Below are positions 1-13,794 of a stretch of 64,000 nucleotides of DNA, piece by piece. The notes beneath the pieces are model-generated. The model was not told where the DNA came from. It did not search any database and saw only the letters and a list, made by a program, of their open reading frames with translations. The stretch comes from Rhodocollybia butyracea (lineage: Eukaryota; Basidiomycota; Agaricomycetes; Agaricales; Omphalotaceae). A program made the translations under genes and the position numbers. The first letter of the stretch is position 1; the number at the start of each line of letters is the position of its first letter. The stretch lies in NCBI GenBank assembly GCA_015501585.1, contig JADNRY010000010.1:741566-805565 (forward strand), written 5' to 3'.

Positions 1-641
1 ATGAAGTTGCGAGAAGCTATTGCAACTATTACACCACAAGATTTCTTCAAACATCGTGTGAGTTTCTTTTCGTGGACTGCAAGGCTTCGGTTGGCTGATC
101 ACTGATGTTTTCAAAGCAATCGGAAAATTTATCGAAATCTTCTGAAAAACGAGAGGACATTTTGAATGCCCTTCACAACCTCGGAAAGCATTTGAAGAAG
201 GATCCACTGGCAGGTGAATACGGGGTTATACGCATTATCTGTGGCTTTCCGGTGGAGGTCGATCTCTCCAAGGCGTTTGTAAAGGGAGAGAAAACGGATG
301 AATCGGAGGAGCCAAGTACTAAGAAGCGACAAACTGACGATCTTCAAGGCCCACTAGCAAAGTTTTCCCGTGATCGTTTGATTCGTGAAACCAAAAATTC
401 AAACAAGGATATTCTGAAAGTCATCGAGCGGAGCGCTACAGATGCGAAAATCAAAAAAGACTCTTCTCTCGATGAAAACGATCCAGCTGTCTTGGGGCTC
501 AGAGCAGAACCTGTCTTCCAGAACTTAACAATGGATCATGGGCGCTTGATTGTTGAACGGGCAATGATGGAGATCGAGATGTGTCGTGGTACAGAGCGAG
601 AACGAAAACGCAAGTTTTCGTATCTTGACTTAGCAACATAG
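1..641 (+). CDS. Unknown protein, probably 5'-partial
   Basis: Exon 1 runs from base 1 to 57 and exon 2 from 117 to 641. The intron 58-116 begins GTGAGT and ends AAG, and both sides are in phase 0. The readable product is about 194 residues, charged, rich in Lys, Glu and Ser, with no signal peptide or membrane segment. A short basic patch (STKKRQ) lies near the middle and RERKRK near the C-terminus, which could be nuclear localisation signals. An ATG sits exactly at base 1, so the true start and promoter are probably outside the window and more exons may precede. I do not recognise the family. The first in-frame ATG inside the intron (105) is unlikely to be the real start because the upstream exon splices cleanly. 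Confidence 0.5.
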
Positions 642-1227
642 TGCATAAACTAATATTATGTACCTGGCCTATTTGATTAAGTATCACAGACATTGAACTT
701 TTCGGAAAACATCCCTTGTCTTTAAAGATGGCCAACACTGGTTAGTAGGTTAAGTTTATTACTGGCTTGTGACCAAACAGGCCCTGCGCTGATCCATATG
801 TGCTACTCAGCCTCAAATTAGCTACTGCGACAATTCTAGCTTGCTGTCATAATGTCTTCACATTTACACCTGAATACTGGCATATGCTAAACTTCGTGCG
901 CCGTTTTTTTTCTTTTTCTGCTTTTTTTTTTTCCCTCTTCTACCGACTACCGCCACCGTACTAAGACGCAACTTACGCACTCGTCGCAGCAGAATTGCGT
1001 GTGCTTAAGGACAACTGCGTATTCTGCACTGCATCATTCTGCCGTCACGTCTTACATCCGCAGCACTCTACTTTTCTCTTTTAGTCATCTCGCTACATCT
1101 GTACTGTGTTACTTTGTTAAAAACATGTTTTGGGTTGTGCCAGTGCCTTGACTGATACGCGAAAGATATTCATACATGGAGATAGATACGTACGTGCAGA
1201 TTTGTAGGCCGAGCTTGAGCACTGGTC
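642..1227. other. Intergenic, convergent gene ends
   Basis: Lies between the 3' ends of two convergent genes. It contains T-rich pyrimidine runs near 905-945 but no open frame with coding character and no RNA gene that I can recognise. Confidence 0.5.
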
Positions 1228-2116
1228 TCACCGGCGCTTTGTCTGGTTCGCATCAACCCTTGGATCATACGGATGCACTACTCTGCATGAAGGACACCTT
1301 CTTTCTGGCCCTGTTTTCTCGTAACACCCCTCTGCACCGGTCAGAAGATAATACTCCTCATCGTTATCAGGCCATCCGTTGTAGGGTACATATACTTCGA
1401 CAGAAGCACGCCAGATGCATTCGGTGATATTTCGAAATGACACAAGTCTCATGTGTTCAAATTTGTATCCTCCGACGCCAATCCGCCAGGCAGGTTCCCT
1501 ACTATTTATTACCTTTCTGGTGCATTTCTGACCAGATGCATAGATAAATCATAGCTTAGACATCAGAAATGACAGCTGCTCACCTCTGCAAAAGCTTGGA
1601 ACTGAAAGGCTAACCAAGGCCCGAGCTCTTGTCGCGTCCATGTTATTCGTCTGCCATCTTGGTCGAATAACGGCAGGTCGACTAGCCAGGGGTAGTGAAG
1701 ATACCCAGGCCACTGAAAGAGAGTTTGACTCAGTATATGAGACTCTTACCCCAGTGACCACTTACCACCAATTCGAACTTCACCGACAGCGGCGGCGCAG
1801 GGTAGCCAAACAACGGCATATCCGCGTAGGCGATTTCCGCTGTCCGTTCAACCAGCTCCGACATTGGTATACCGAAAATATACGTGCCTTTTCTATCCCA
1901 TTTCCAGAAACCAACTGAATCGTAAGTTCCCTTGGGTGGCACTATGCCTTTGTCTTCTTCTGCTACATCTCCGTGAGCGGAGACAACATGACGGGAGTTG
2001 GAACAGCCCTTTTTTGAACAGATGCTTTGCTCCAGGCTTGTGTTAGCCGTGCATTGGACGACGTCTGCTAGGTACACCGTCAGAATTCGCTTGCTAATGA
2101 AGTTGGTTGGCATCAC
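1228..2116 (-). CDS. Unknown protein of an agaricomycete-specific family
   Basis: Three exons fit together in phase 0: 2116-1766, 1712-1584 and 1527-1228, giving 259 residues. Intron borders are GTAAGT...CAG and GTGAGC...CAG. The central exon reads WPGYLHYPWLVDLPLF, then DGRRITWTRQELGPWLAFQF; the last exon has EPAWRIGVGGYKFEHMRLVS and WRASVEVYVP. This pattern (a WPGY segment, a D-G-x-x-I-T stretch, then F-E-H-x-x-L-V-S and W-x-A-x-V) is one I associate with a widespread, uncharacterised agaricomycete family; that assignment is from memory. A Cys-Pro-Ser-Cys pair lies near the C-terminus. There is no signal peptide or membrane helix. Upstream exons cannot be excluded, so the start is uncertain. 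Confidence 0.6.
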
Positions 2117-2473
2117 CTACCGTTATAGCGATAGGCATGATCCTAGGCAGTCAAAAAAAACACCGAGTACACGTAGTATATATACTGATAAGTTGCCAAA
2201 AGTGTGGACAATAAGCGTTTGATGCTGAACAAAAGCAACTCTGCCTCAAGGTATCCTGATTCACTCTGAGTCAAAGCTCTTAAAGATGCCTCGAGGCGAT
2301 AAGAATTTATGAAAAGCGCTTTGGTTCAATATCTCATTGTCCATCTCCAGAATTGCTCCACAATTAATGACCAAAATTCAGTTTCTGCCAGTGGACATCA
2401 GTACGAGCGGAGAATTATAGCTTACATCTATAGTATTACAAACACATGCGACTCGGACATACACCTTCCTCCG
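2117..2473. other. Intergenic, no gene seen
   Basis: Separates the 5' end of the unknown minus-strand gene from the 3' end of the VPS9-domain gene. A run of eight A at about 2153 and a TATATATA stretch near 2177 could belong to the promoter of the unknown gene. No coding frame is convincing. Confidence 0.4.
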
Positions 2474-5400
2474 CTATAGATCACCAAGAGGATTCTCACT
2501 CAACGATCCCGTTGCCGGTAATGAATATCCGCCTGCAGCTTGCACAGCTTGCACTAACGATTGGTACTCCCGTAATAACTCCTTCACCTCTCCAAGACGC
2601 AGGTCCTCCGCAGACGTACAACCTAGGAAATAGGAGTTTGGCGGCGGTAGTGAAGACGGAGATTGATTCAGACCCTGGGATTCAGGTAGTGGTACAGGCG
2701 ATGGAGGCTGAGAAGATTGTGGCGAATCCAGTCGGGGAGGATTGGATAATAGCATCGCAGGAGGTGGACCCTGTTATAAGGAAGGAGTTCAGAAGAGACG
2801 AAATCAAGACATATTTAATCGTACCTTCTTTGATGTGCTTGCAGCTATTCCACTCGAAACCCTTGCCAATCTATCGCTCAGGCTCTTCCGTGCTGCCCCT
2901 GCTGCGCCAGCGACAGTATTCAGTGGTGTTGATTTTTTCATTTTCGTCTGCTGCTCCTTCTTCACCCTCCTTGCAGCGTCAACCTTCACAGATCTCTTCC
3001 TATCACTCATCATACTCTCAAAGCTCCTTATGCTCCGATTATCACCTGCAACGGATGGTCTAGAATCGCTGGCGTCACTCCCCGCATCGTCATCGTATGA
3101 TTCTCCATCGCCAGCTTCATCTTCATCCTCATCACCATAGCTGGTACCCTCATCCTCATCCCCATCAACATCCTCTGATTCATCCTCCTCGGTGCTTTCG
3201 CCACCAAAAAGCGAGCCGACGACAGACTTTTTACTCCGTGTGCTGAGCATGCTTCGGGCACTTCCTGGTCTTGATACATTTACCATTTCCTTCTCTCTCG
3301 CATCTCCAGGTCCAGGTGCAGTAGATCGCGTTAGATTAGGGATAGTTGGCATTGTCGGCATGTTAGGTATTGAAGGGAGCTTTAAGCCTTTAATGGAGAA
3401 CCCACTCTCTTTTCGTTCCATCATATCTCTCGGAGTAGACGTCGCAGCTTGTAAATTCTTGTTTGAATCGAGATAAGTTTGATTCCACAGGGCAGCTGAT
3501 TGCGCCGAGTCCAATGCAGGAGTAACTGGGCCTGTGGAAGACTCACCACCAAACCCAAATCCACCAGGTAGAGGAAGAGAACCTGGAAGAGACAAGTTGA
3601 CGTTCATATTCTTGAATAGACCGCCAAATCCACCGATCGACGAATCCATCACTCCCGACATGCCAGTGAGAACTTTATTTGCAGAGGAAGATAAAGCGGA
3701 GGCCTGTTGCTCGACACGATTACGGAGGGTAAAGGAGGAAGATAGGACGGGCGTGGTAGCTGCACTCCCATCTCTTGACACGACAGAATGCTGAGAACTC
3801 ATTGAAGCGCGGCGGCTACCAGATCTACTTCCAATAGTGATAGGTAGGCTCATAACAGGCATGGGCATTGGTCCATCTTCGGAAAACAGGGGAGTGCCGC
3901 GTGCAGTTCGGGCGTTTACTACACCCTCTAAATCTAAACTTCCAATGAACTCCGCTACCGCCATCAGATTGACGAGGCAATAAGCTTGCTCGCCAGCTGC
4001 ACTAGAACCATTCTTGGACGGAGTTTGGGATTGATGCGTCAGGAGAAAACGTTGAGTGAAGAGAAGGTGTGATATGAGGCGCGGGGGGTTGGCAATAACA
4101 ACGGAAAGGATGAGGAGAGGGAACAGAGTGTCGAGGGAGAAAGCGGGTGCAGATCGATTTGACGATGTTATCTCAGATGTGTTTGGTGTTGCTACTAGAC
4201 TCGGTGATGATTGTGAGTTCTCAGAATCTATGATATTGCCCTGTTCCTTCGACGCGGGCTCTCTTATCCTCATTTCCTCAGTAACCTCACTGGTCTTTCC
4301 AAGCTCTGCTTCTTGCTCTGGTTGAGGGCTAACATCGATATCTTCGTCGTCTATCTGCTGAGGAAATGCATCGTCTTTCTTCCAAGGAACAGCCGTCTTC
4401 AGCTCTTCCTCACTCGCGTCCTGCTTCTGTCCTGAAAGGAGTGGAGGCTCGGACTCGAGCTCAGACTCGGGCTGAGAACCGGGTTCTTTCAAGTCAATCG
4501 CAAAAGGTAATTTGGTGAGGCCATCTACCGTATCATCAGTTACAGTTATACCGATCGCATGGTTTATGGAATACTTACCAACCAACACCCGATGCGCCTT
4601 GACCATTGCCTCCGCCTTTTCACGAGGCGTATACACCTTCTCAAGAGCACATAATTCATTACCACACGCTCTGAGAATGTCCATCACTTGGTCTTCCTTG
4701 CCTGATTTCCTCTCCTCATCATCCTCGGTCTTGGCACTAACATCCAAATCTAGGTCACGCAAGCCAAAATCGACCATCACCAAGGCTGCGATACGGGAAG
4801 CCAGAGCATCGTCGTGTGCGGAATCAGTGATAATTCCAGTTGGTTCGGTAGGATCTGCTTCATCCATATCGGTGGATGAAGTCAGGCCGGTAATCGTCCA
4901 TGTTGTACAAGGCGATGGTGCAGGAAGTAAACTGTAGCACAATGAGACGTCAGATAGGGAAAAATTTGAGGGAAAAAAACACACCGTTCGTATACTCCTC
5001 CAATACAACACAAAATTCTCTCCGCGCGCTCTAGAATATCCTTTTTCGTATACTCCTTCAACGCAACCTCTTTCACGTCGACTTTTTCAGCAGCCTCTCC
5101 TGTCTGTGCCAGTGCTTCTGCTTCCGCCCACTCTACCACGACATCCTCCACTTCTCGATAAACGGCCTGCCAGCGTACGCTTAAATCATCAATTGCTTCC
5201 ATCGCCCCGGTTTCGGAATTTGCTCCGGGCATGCTAGCAGATCCCCAACCCTCCTTCACACCATAAGGATTAATTTCATAAATAAAGTATTCCGAGTCAG
5301 CATGAGCATGAGTAGAAAAAGATGATGTGGGGGAAGTCAGGGAGGTAGCATCAATGACGGATTGCAAGTCGGAATCAGAGCCTTCCTTTCCGTCTTTATT

Positions 5401-7029
5401 ACCGTGAACAGACCCGGACCCTGAGATAAGTCTCCTCGTCATCGCCTTAGACTTGTTCGGAACTCGGGGGTGGGGAGCGGAGGCTCGCAGAACCGATAGA
5501 GCATTTGCGCTTTCGAGAAATGAGATCAGGATACTAGGGAGTATTGATGGAAAGCGTGTTGTATGTTCGGATGAAATGTCTGATGGAGATCGCAGTATTC
5601 TCTCGACATCGCCAACAATACCCTTCCATATCCCTCCCAAGACTTCTTGTTCAACTATACTCGTGGAAACAGTATATGCGGGTACTGAAATCGACGAGGA
5701 TGTGTGAGTTCCAGATTGGGCAGTGGATTCCGTGCCATCCTTCGGTGGCCCGGAAGCTTGCGAACCTTCGATGCTCACGATACTCGCAGTGTCCGAGAGG
5801 ATGATTGAAGGAGGCCGAGATCCTACGGGTGAGGATGGATTACCAGAGCCGGAATGTGATGCACTCCGACTACCGAACAAGCTAGCAAAACCAGCGAATC
5901 GACTTGAAGTGTTCCCTCCTTTAATGGTATCTACTGTCGGCGTCGAAGGGCGATTGATCCCGGGTACAGCAGGGTTTAGCGGGTTCCTTCTGGGTGGAAG
6001 TGGTGGAGGAAGTGATAACGATCCGCGTGGGGGTATAGAAAGGCTAGATGTGCTCGTCGGAAGTATATATGATTTGTATCGTTTCGATGAAGGAAGTTCA
6101 GGAGTCAGTGGCATGAAACTGGAAAATCCTTTTGTTCGTGTTCCGGGAGACAATATGTCGTGAAAGGACTGAGTCTGAGGGTGGAGAGTTGATGTAAATG
6201 TTATTGATGTCTGCCTGTCTGAGCGTCAGCATAAGCTTGAAAACGAAAGATATTTCAGGCACCCTTTTGATTCGCCAAAGATACCTCTTAAGCCCGACAG
6301 ACTAACCACTCTTCCTGATGCTTTCCCGTCTGATTCTGTGAATATTACATGTGTTGCAACGAATGCTGGTGAGATGACGGATGCATTTGTCCCAACGAAT
6401 GACTTCGCCTTGAGAGTTGCCATTGGCTCTGAAGGCAGAAGCAGGGTGGCTTTACTGCTGCTGAGAGCCTCCCAGATGGGGTCCCACTCTGGGCCATGCT
6501 CACTCGCTAATGTCTCGAGGATAGCCCATCCAACAGTACTGGCATCTAATCCAAGAGCCTGCGCAGCTGCCTTTAGATTCATCAGCTGAAGCTTTGCTGT
6601 GGCATCCTGATGGGTAACAGATGAAGAAGCAGAGGATGTTGTAGCTGGGGTGACTGTAACTGAGGGTGAAGTCGGACTAGATGCATGAGATACATGAGGT
6701 GCTGAATGGGTTGGCGAAGCAGGGGCAGGCCGATTTCGTGCTGAACGTGTATATGGCACATATCCAATGTTGTTCGAAGATCCAAGGTTATTCGAAGAAA
6801 GTCCATTGTCCCATGTTGTAGAATTAGATGCGTTTGCAGAGGAACTTGAGCTGGGTGGACTGGCCAGTGCTGAACCCGTGCTGGATGACGAAAGAAGTGG
6901 GTGTGCAATAACGTTTAAAGATTCATGAGAAGACTGGCGGCTCAAAGAGCGAGATTTATTTGCATTGAGGCTTAATAATTTTGAGCCAGAGGAATGACCA
7001 GTAGACGTTGCAGGGAATGTATCCGCCAT
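2474..7029 (-). CDS. VPS9-domain Rab5-type GEF, large disordered flanks
   Basis: Five exons splice in frame: 7029-6263, 6214-4985, 4931-4579, 4524-2825, 2770-2474 (4347 nt, 1448 aa). The first intron (6262-6215) joins what looks like a separate small ORF to the main body. The N-terminal ~500 residues are Ser/Pro-rich and disordered. The VPS9 helical core follows: MVDFGLRDLDL, KAHRVLVDGLTKLP (formed across intron 3), then LLILSVVIANPPRLISHLLF and GEQAYCLVNLMAVAEFI. VPS9 domains exchange nucleotide on Rab5/Vps21-class GTPases at early endosomes. About 110 mostly acidic residues separate DGLTKLP from the ANPPRL helix. The C-terminal ~400 residues are low-complexity with a strongly acidic stretch (about 3090-3190) and a basic Lys-rich stretch. 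No CUE domain is evident, unlike yeast Vps9. Confidence 0.88.
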
Positions 7030-7275
7030 TTATAGCTGGCTATTTTTGAGTGGACATTCAATATTCAATATTCCATATTCACATCCACAATGAACTCTAG
7101 CACACACCTGAACACTTTGGGTTTACTGGCTGTGGTAGTGATATGCAGGTTTCTAATGCTTAGTTCGCAACGGCGCGACTTCATGTATCGTCGTGATGAT
7201 TGAAGACAGAGCGGTTATTTACGTATCTTATCTTATCAACTACTTAGTCTAAACTTATCTTCCTCTCTCATTCAG

Positions 7276-8955
7276 ATGGAATGCTCGGTATGTGGCAGGA
7301 AGATTATAGAGCCACGCGTAAACCTCAGCCCTACGGAATTAGCTGAACTCAAAACAATACTTCGCTTAGAATTTGGGCCATTCGTGGTAAACCCAGTTCG
7401 AGCAGAAGAGCTCAAGAGGACGCTGGCTCTAGCAGATAAAGACATAGAGGATATTGAATCTAATGTGGTTTGCCTTCGTGACCAACAACGACTAGAGCAC
7501 CAGAGGGCAACATTACGATCTATCCTTTCTGGAATGCGGCGGCTGCCAAACGAAACTTTATTGCGCATTTTTGAATATGTGTGCGACGAAAATGTCCTCC
7601 AGAACTACCCATTGTATGATAGCGATTCCGAGCGCTCCACTAAATTAACACCGCCCATGACTATCGCTCACCTCCCTACAATGGCAGTCAGCTCGGTATG
7701 CTCCCGTTGGCGTGAACTTGCGCTTTCGTCGCCCAGTTTGTGGGCCGGCCTAACGGTGAAGACACTTATCACTACCTTCAACAACCAAGCCACATCCTTA
7801 CTTGGTTTCATCTCTACTCTCGACCTCTTCTTGACAAGGTCGAGTGATTGGCCTTTAAGACTTGCGGTGGAAATCCGGGGTGATACATGGGAAATAGAAC
7901 CCATAGAGCCCATTTCACTAACCCACCTCACGCGGCATAGCCATCGTTGGAAAATTTTCAAGCATCGTGGAACATATTTATTAACAGACTATGAGACCCT
8001 TTCCAATCTACAGTGTCCTTCACTCACAGAATTGGATATCAACAGTGATGGATATTGGGTTGCCTCTACGGACCTAGATTGCTTCGAGCATTCGCCAAGA
8101 CTCCGCGCACTTGCTTTAAACAGAATACCGCAAGATAAATCGAAAATCCCTTATCATCAGCTTGACCATGCTGATTTTGTGATTAATTCCTCAGGAGCTT
8201 TAGAGGAAGTCCTTCGCAAATGTCCTTCTCTAAAATCTTTTGAACTCCAGTTGGAGCACTACCATTCAGAACCCTCTTTGTCAGTGATACCAGGTACATG
8301 GCGAGACATTACTTCAATTGTTATTAGGGAATACCATGAGCAGTCATGCTCGGAATTGGTGTTTCCGTCTTTCAGCTTCCCTTCCTTAAATGTGCTTCAG
8401 GTAGAGCGGCTCGGTTCAATAGAACAAATGCCATCGAAACCCACTGACTGGCCAGGGTCTGCTTTCATTTCATTCGTGTGTAGATCTTGCTGCATGATCA
8501 CCACATTTACCATCCGTGGCATATCTCTCTCGGACTTGGACCTCATTGGGGCCCTTCGAGTCATGCCATCCTTATTACATCTCGAAATTGACAATGAAGT
8601 ATGGCATATGAAGCAACAGAATCCAATCACCCTCCCTCTCATCTCGAGCCTTACTCCGCGCCAATCCAGCAACTCCGTTATCTCCCTTGTTCCAAAACTG
8701 CACAGTCTTCGACTATTGTTTGATGGCACGACTTTTTATGACCGTGCTTTCGTCTCTATGATCCAATCACGTTGGTTTAAGCCTGGTTCAGATCTGCATA
8801 CCGCGAATTCAAGGACGGGGATAAGTTGTATCCGATCCGTTGTTCTCAGATTTTCTCGGAGAGAGGTGAACGTCGAAGTGTACAAGCCGCTGCGGGTTTT
8901 GGATGAGGACGGTCTGCGAGTAGTGGTTATTGGAACGAATGGAGTGCAGATATGA
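7276..8955 (+). CDS. F-box protein with leucine-rich C-terminus
   Basis: Single-exon frame of 559 residues starting MECSVCGRKI. A coiled-coil-like region (residues ~15-85) precedes an F-box (about 90-160): LPNETLLRIFEYVC, then VSSVCSRWRELALSSPSLWA, the usual agaricomycete F-box signature. The rest has irregular leucine-rich segments (for example LSDLDLIGALRVMPSLLHLE) suited to substrate recognition. F-box proteins link substrates to SCF ubiquitin ligases through Skp1. The N-terminal pair CSVCGRK could be half of a zinc site but no second pair is visible. It is divergently placed from the VPS9-domain gene, 246 bp between start codons. Such genes form large, rapidly changing families, so no specific substrate can be inferred. 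Confidence 0.85.
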   Translation: MECSVCGRKIIEPRVNLSPTELAELKTILRLEFGPFVVNPVRAEELKRTLALADKDIEDIESNVVCLRDQQRLEHQRATLRSILSGMRRLPNETLLRIFEYVCDENVLQNYPLYDSDSERSTKLTPPMTIAHLPTMAVSSVCSRWRELALSSPSLWAGLTVKTLITTFNNQATSLLGFISTLDLFLTRSSDWPLRLAVEIRGDTWEIEPIEPISLTHLTRHSHRWKIFKHRGTYLLTDYETLSNLQCPSLTELDINSDGYWVASTDLDCFEHSPRLRALALNRIPQDKSKIPYHQLDHADFVINSSGALEEVLRKCPSLKSFELQLEHYHSEPSLSVIPGTWRDITSIVIREYHEQSCSELVFPSFSFPSLNVLQVERLGSIEQMPSKPTDWPGSAFISFVCRSCCMITTFTIRGISLSDLDLIGALRVMPSLLHLEIDNEVWHMKQQNPITLPLISSLTPRQSSNSVISLVPKLHSLRLLFDGTTFYDRAFVSMIQSRWFKPGSDLHTANSRTGISCIRSVVLRFSRREVNVEVYKPLRVLDEDGLRVVVIGTNGVQI

Positions 8956-9167
8956 AATAAGTGTGGTCGCGTAGGATAGTGTACTATGTTTGCTTTTGAG
9001 GTTGTTCTTGGGTTATTCGCTGGTTTTGAGCTAGAGTATGTATTCACGGAATCCTATATGCCATCCAGGAGAGATCAGTCGTTATAATGGCAAGTTTCTC
9101 GTAGATCTGATCAGCACATTTCGTTCGTATATTAGGTGTAGAGATGTCATTTGTGCGCGGGTCTTTG

Positions 9168-9189
9168 AGTGCGCACAAGATTGCGCACT
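9168..9189. promoter_or_regulatory. 8-bp inverted repeat AGTGCGCA-n6-TGCGCACT
   Basis: A perfect inverted repeat with arms 9168-9175 and 9182-9189 lies about 65 bases upstream of the TAP42 start codon. Further GTGCGCG and TTGCGCGCC motifs flank it (9152-9240). It could bind a dimeric factor; this is inference from symmetry and position only. Confidence 0.35.
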
Positions 9190-9252
9190 TGAGATCTGAA
9201 GCACTAAGCGCCCATCGATTTATACACCATCTTGCGCGCCTGTTTGACGAAA

Positions 9253-10682
9253 ATGACTCTTCCCCTCCCAGTTCTCTTTGCTCGAAGTCTTTCTGCAGCG
9301 TCCAAGGCTTCGAATCTTCCTACTATCGCTGATCAAACACAGGCAAGCATCCAGAGCCATCACACTATCATCATAAACTAAATCTCCCTTAGGACCTCAC
9401 TCAGTCCAGTTTAACTGATCTGCGAACAATACAATCTCGAATAACCGGTCTATCACTGTTTTCGCCCAACGAAACCCTTGAAGATGTGTCTACAAGAGAT
9501 CTTGTGTATCTCCTGATACCCTATGTCTGTGCCCAGGTGCAGGATCGCGTCAAGACATTGGAAAGAGACGAACGGTTGGAATCGTTGACGTTGACCCATG
9601 CAAGCTAACAGTAACCTCCTTTGCATATTCCCCGCTGAATTAAATATAGAAATACATCCAAAGCTTTTGCAAGCATCTGGACACTTACGGTATAATACCA
9701 GAAGACGAAGTCGCGTTGTATGAACGGAAATCTGCGAACCAGGCCAGTCGGAGAGAGCTGAAAATAAAACAGTACCAAAAGGAAAAGGACCTGCGAGCAA
9801 GGATTGAGGTGATTTTCATTTATCCAAAGTTTCCCATGTCCCGATTCCGATTCATACAAGACCATTCGCAAACGCAGGAATCAACGCCCAGTAGTCAACT
9901 CTGACACTCCAAACGACTTCGACCTCATCTCCTCTCTTCTTCCTTCTGCCGATATCACTGTTACCGATGAAGACGAAGACGACTCATCCACGGACGAGAT
10001 TCTTCGCGAAACCACTTTGCTTCTCATCCGACTCTGTTACGCCCAAGCACAATCACAGTTTCAAAATATCGATCAAGAGCTACAGCTCCTTCGAAGCGCT
10101 CCACCAGTGGTATCGCATTCACCGGGAGCTGAGGAATCGGATCGACGAGGGAAGAAGAAGGAGCAGGAGGACCATATGTGGAAGCTCGATGCTCCAGTAC
10201 CAAACGCTGATGGAAAGGCTTTATTGGATTCAGCAGGAAAAGTCAATTCTTCCTTTTCTTCTTGAGATCCTCTACCTCCTGCTCATTCTGCATCTGAATA
10301 GCCTCTACGACCGTTCACAATCCTTCCTGCCGGAACAACAGACCGCGCGCGCTTTCAGGCGCAAGTTTTCGGCCCCGGACATAATCTCCCCACCATGTCT
10401 GTTGACGAATATCTCGAGATTGAACGTCAGAGAGGGAAATTTATATCAGGCGGGGGGTGAGTTTTATATCGATCATCACCAATGCTGGATTCATTCATCG
10501 CGACTAGACCTGCATCCGAGAACGCACCGACGTCCTCCGAACAGCTTGCTCTCGAATCTGAGATGGACGGGACCGCCGATGCTGAGGAAAAGAGCGAAAT
10601 TAAACGCATCAAAGACGAAAGTTGGGCTCGGTTTACGGATGAAAATCCCAGAGGCGCTGGGAATACTATGAATCGTGGATAA
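9253..10682 (+). CDS. TAP42: TAP42/alpha4-like regulator of PP2A-family phosphatases
   Basis: Six exons splice to 388 residues: 9253-9342, 9393-9599, 9650-9808, 9861-10241, 10302-10456, 10508-10682. The helical N-terminal part carries YGIIPEDEVALYERK, RRELKIKQYQKEKDL and TTLLLIRLCYAQ, matching the TAP42 phosphatase-binding bundle. The C-terminal part has RPFTILPAGTTDRARF, VFGPGHNLPTMSVDEYLEIE and RGKFISGGG, the most conserved TAP42/IGBP1 segment, and a typical acidic tail. TAP42 binds catalytic subunits of PP2A, PP4 and PP6 and acts downstream of TOR. Introns 1 (9343-9392) and 2 (9600-9649) both begin GCAAGC instead of GT; only these borders keep the frame and the conserved sequence. Intron 4 begins GTCAAT. 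Confidence 0.92.
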
Positions 10683-11482
10683 TTGCTCCATATTCGGCTA
10701 TGTCGAAAGATCATACAACTAGAACCTACAAGTGCGTAGACCACTCTGAGAATGGGGCGTAACCTGCAAGAGATGAATATCATCAACTTGCTCAGCTACC
10801 GGAAGCGGCCTCCCTTGACGCCGACGAATCTTGTCATCGAGATCGTGTAGCCATAAGAGTTTGATATATGGGGCCATGGGCACTTATAGATATCTGCCCA
10901 GTACTTGCCAACCTCAAGAAACATCTCATCAAAGGCAGTTGTTCACAGGTTGCCTTTGTTCACAGGTCTGGCCCCGCCTCCCATAAGGCGTGGCATATCG
11001 CTAGGTAGCACATAACAAAGTCAGAAACTGCTTCTCTTAATCTACAACCGCTTTTTAAGTGACTTTGCGGTAAGTATCTGGTACAGCCCGTGGAAGAAGC
11101 ACCTTACCTGGGCGAGAAACCCTTGATTATGGCACTGCAGAACGCGGGTTCGGGTCAAATGAACAGACATCCGAGCTTCAGACTCTCCATACAGCCAGCG
11201 ACGGTCAATGTTGCGTGATAAGTTGATATGTCGCGGTCAGTAGTGTACTACATTAGGATCGAGTCGGGTGCCAGGTCTTCCACTGGCATTTCTTCCACAA
11301 ATGCTTGGATGATATTTCAGGAGGCTAAGTTACCTTTCAAGTAAGCTTGTAGTAATACAAACTGTTCAAGACCTTGCATGACTTTAACAAAATCCATTCC
11401 TGTTATTGCGAGAATTACTTGGTTTTATACATGTACGATGGTGATGGGTTGACGTTGGAACAAAGCAAAACTAAAATGCCGA
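10683..11482. other. Intergenic between convergent 3' ends
   Basis: About 800 bases between TAP42 and the NDR kinase gene. A short direct repeat TTGTTCACAGGT / TTTGTTCACAGGT lies near 10938-10966. No coding or RNA gene is recognisable. Confidence 0.45.
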
Positions 11483-13353
<1,871 letters not shown>

Positions 13354-13794
13354 GAGAAAGAAGAAAAAACAAGCAAAAAGTTTGAATGAAAGATCAGTAC
13401 TTCATATCAGTTAGTTACAGTCGTTTGGCCGCTTTTAGCAAGAGTAACGGGTGAATTTAATAGTAATCGCCCACGTGAGCGTAATTGTCACATCTTGGTC
13501 CTTGACTTTGACTTTCTCTCATTGCTCAGGTTCTATATCTCAAGTACTTATAGTAAGTATAGCACAGGTCATTGGCTTCGACCAAGACCACCACCAAACC
13601 CAATGAATGCGTCTATAGATGGTAAGGAACAGTGCTCGATTTCAAAACTTTCAAGGGTCAATATTTCAATAGCCGCTGTCCACTAGTGCTAAATACAACA
13701 AGTTGTGCTCAGCCGTTGCCAAGATGTCGTGATTCTAATGATCAATCACCGATCTTTCTTTCTTCCTCTCGCCGGACCAGGCCTATGATCTATC
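13354..13794. promoter_or_regulatory. Divergent promoter region
   Basis: About 440 bases between the start codons of the NDR kinase and a membrane protein. It contains a CACGTG E-box near 13471. No other gene is visible. Confidence 0.4.
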
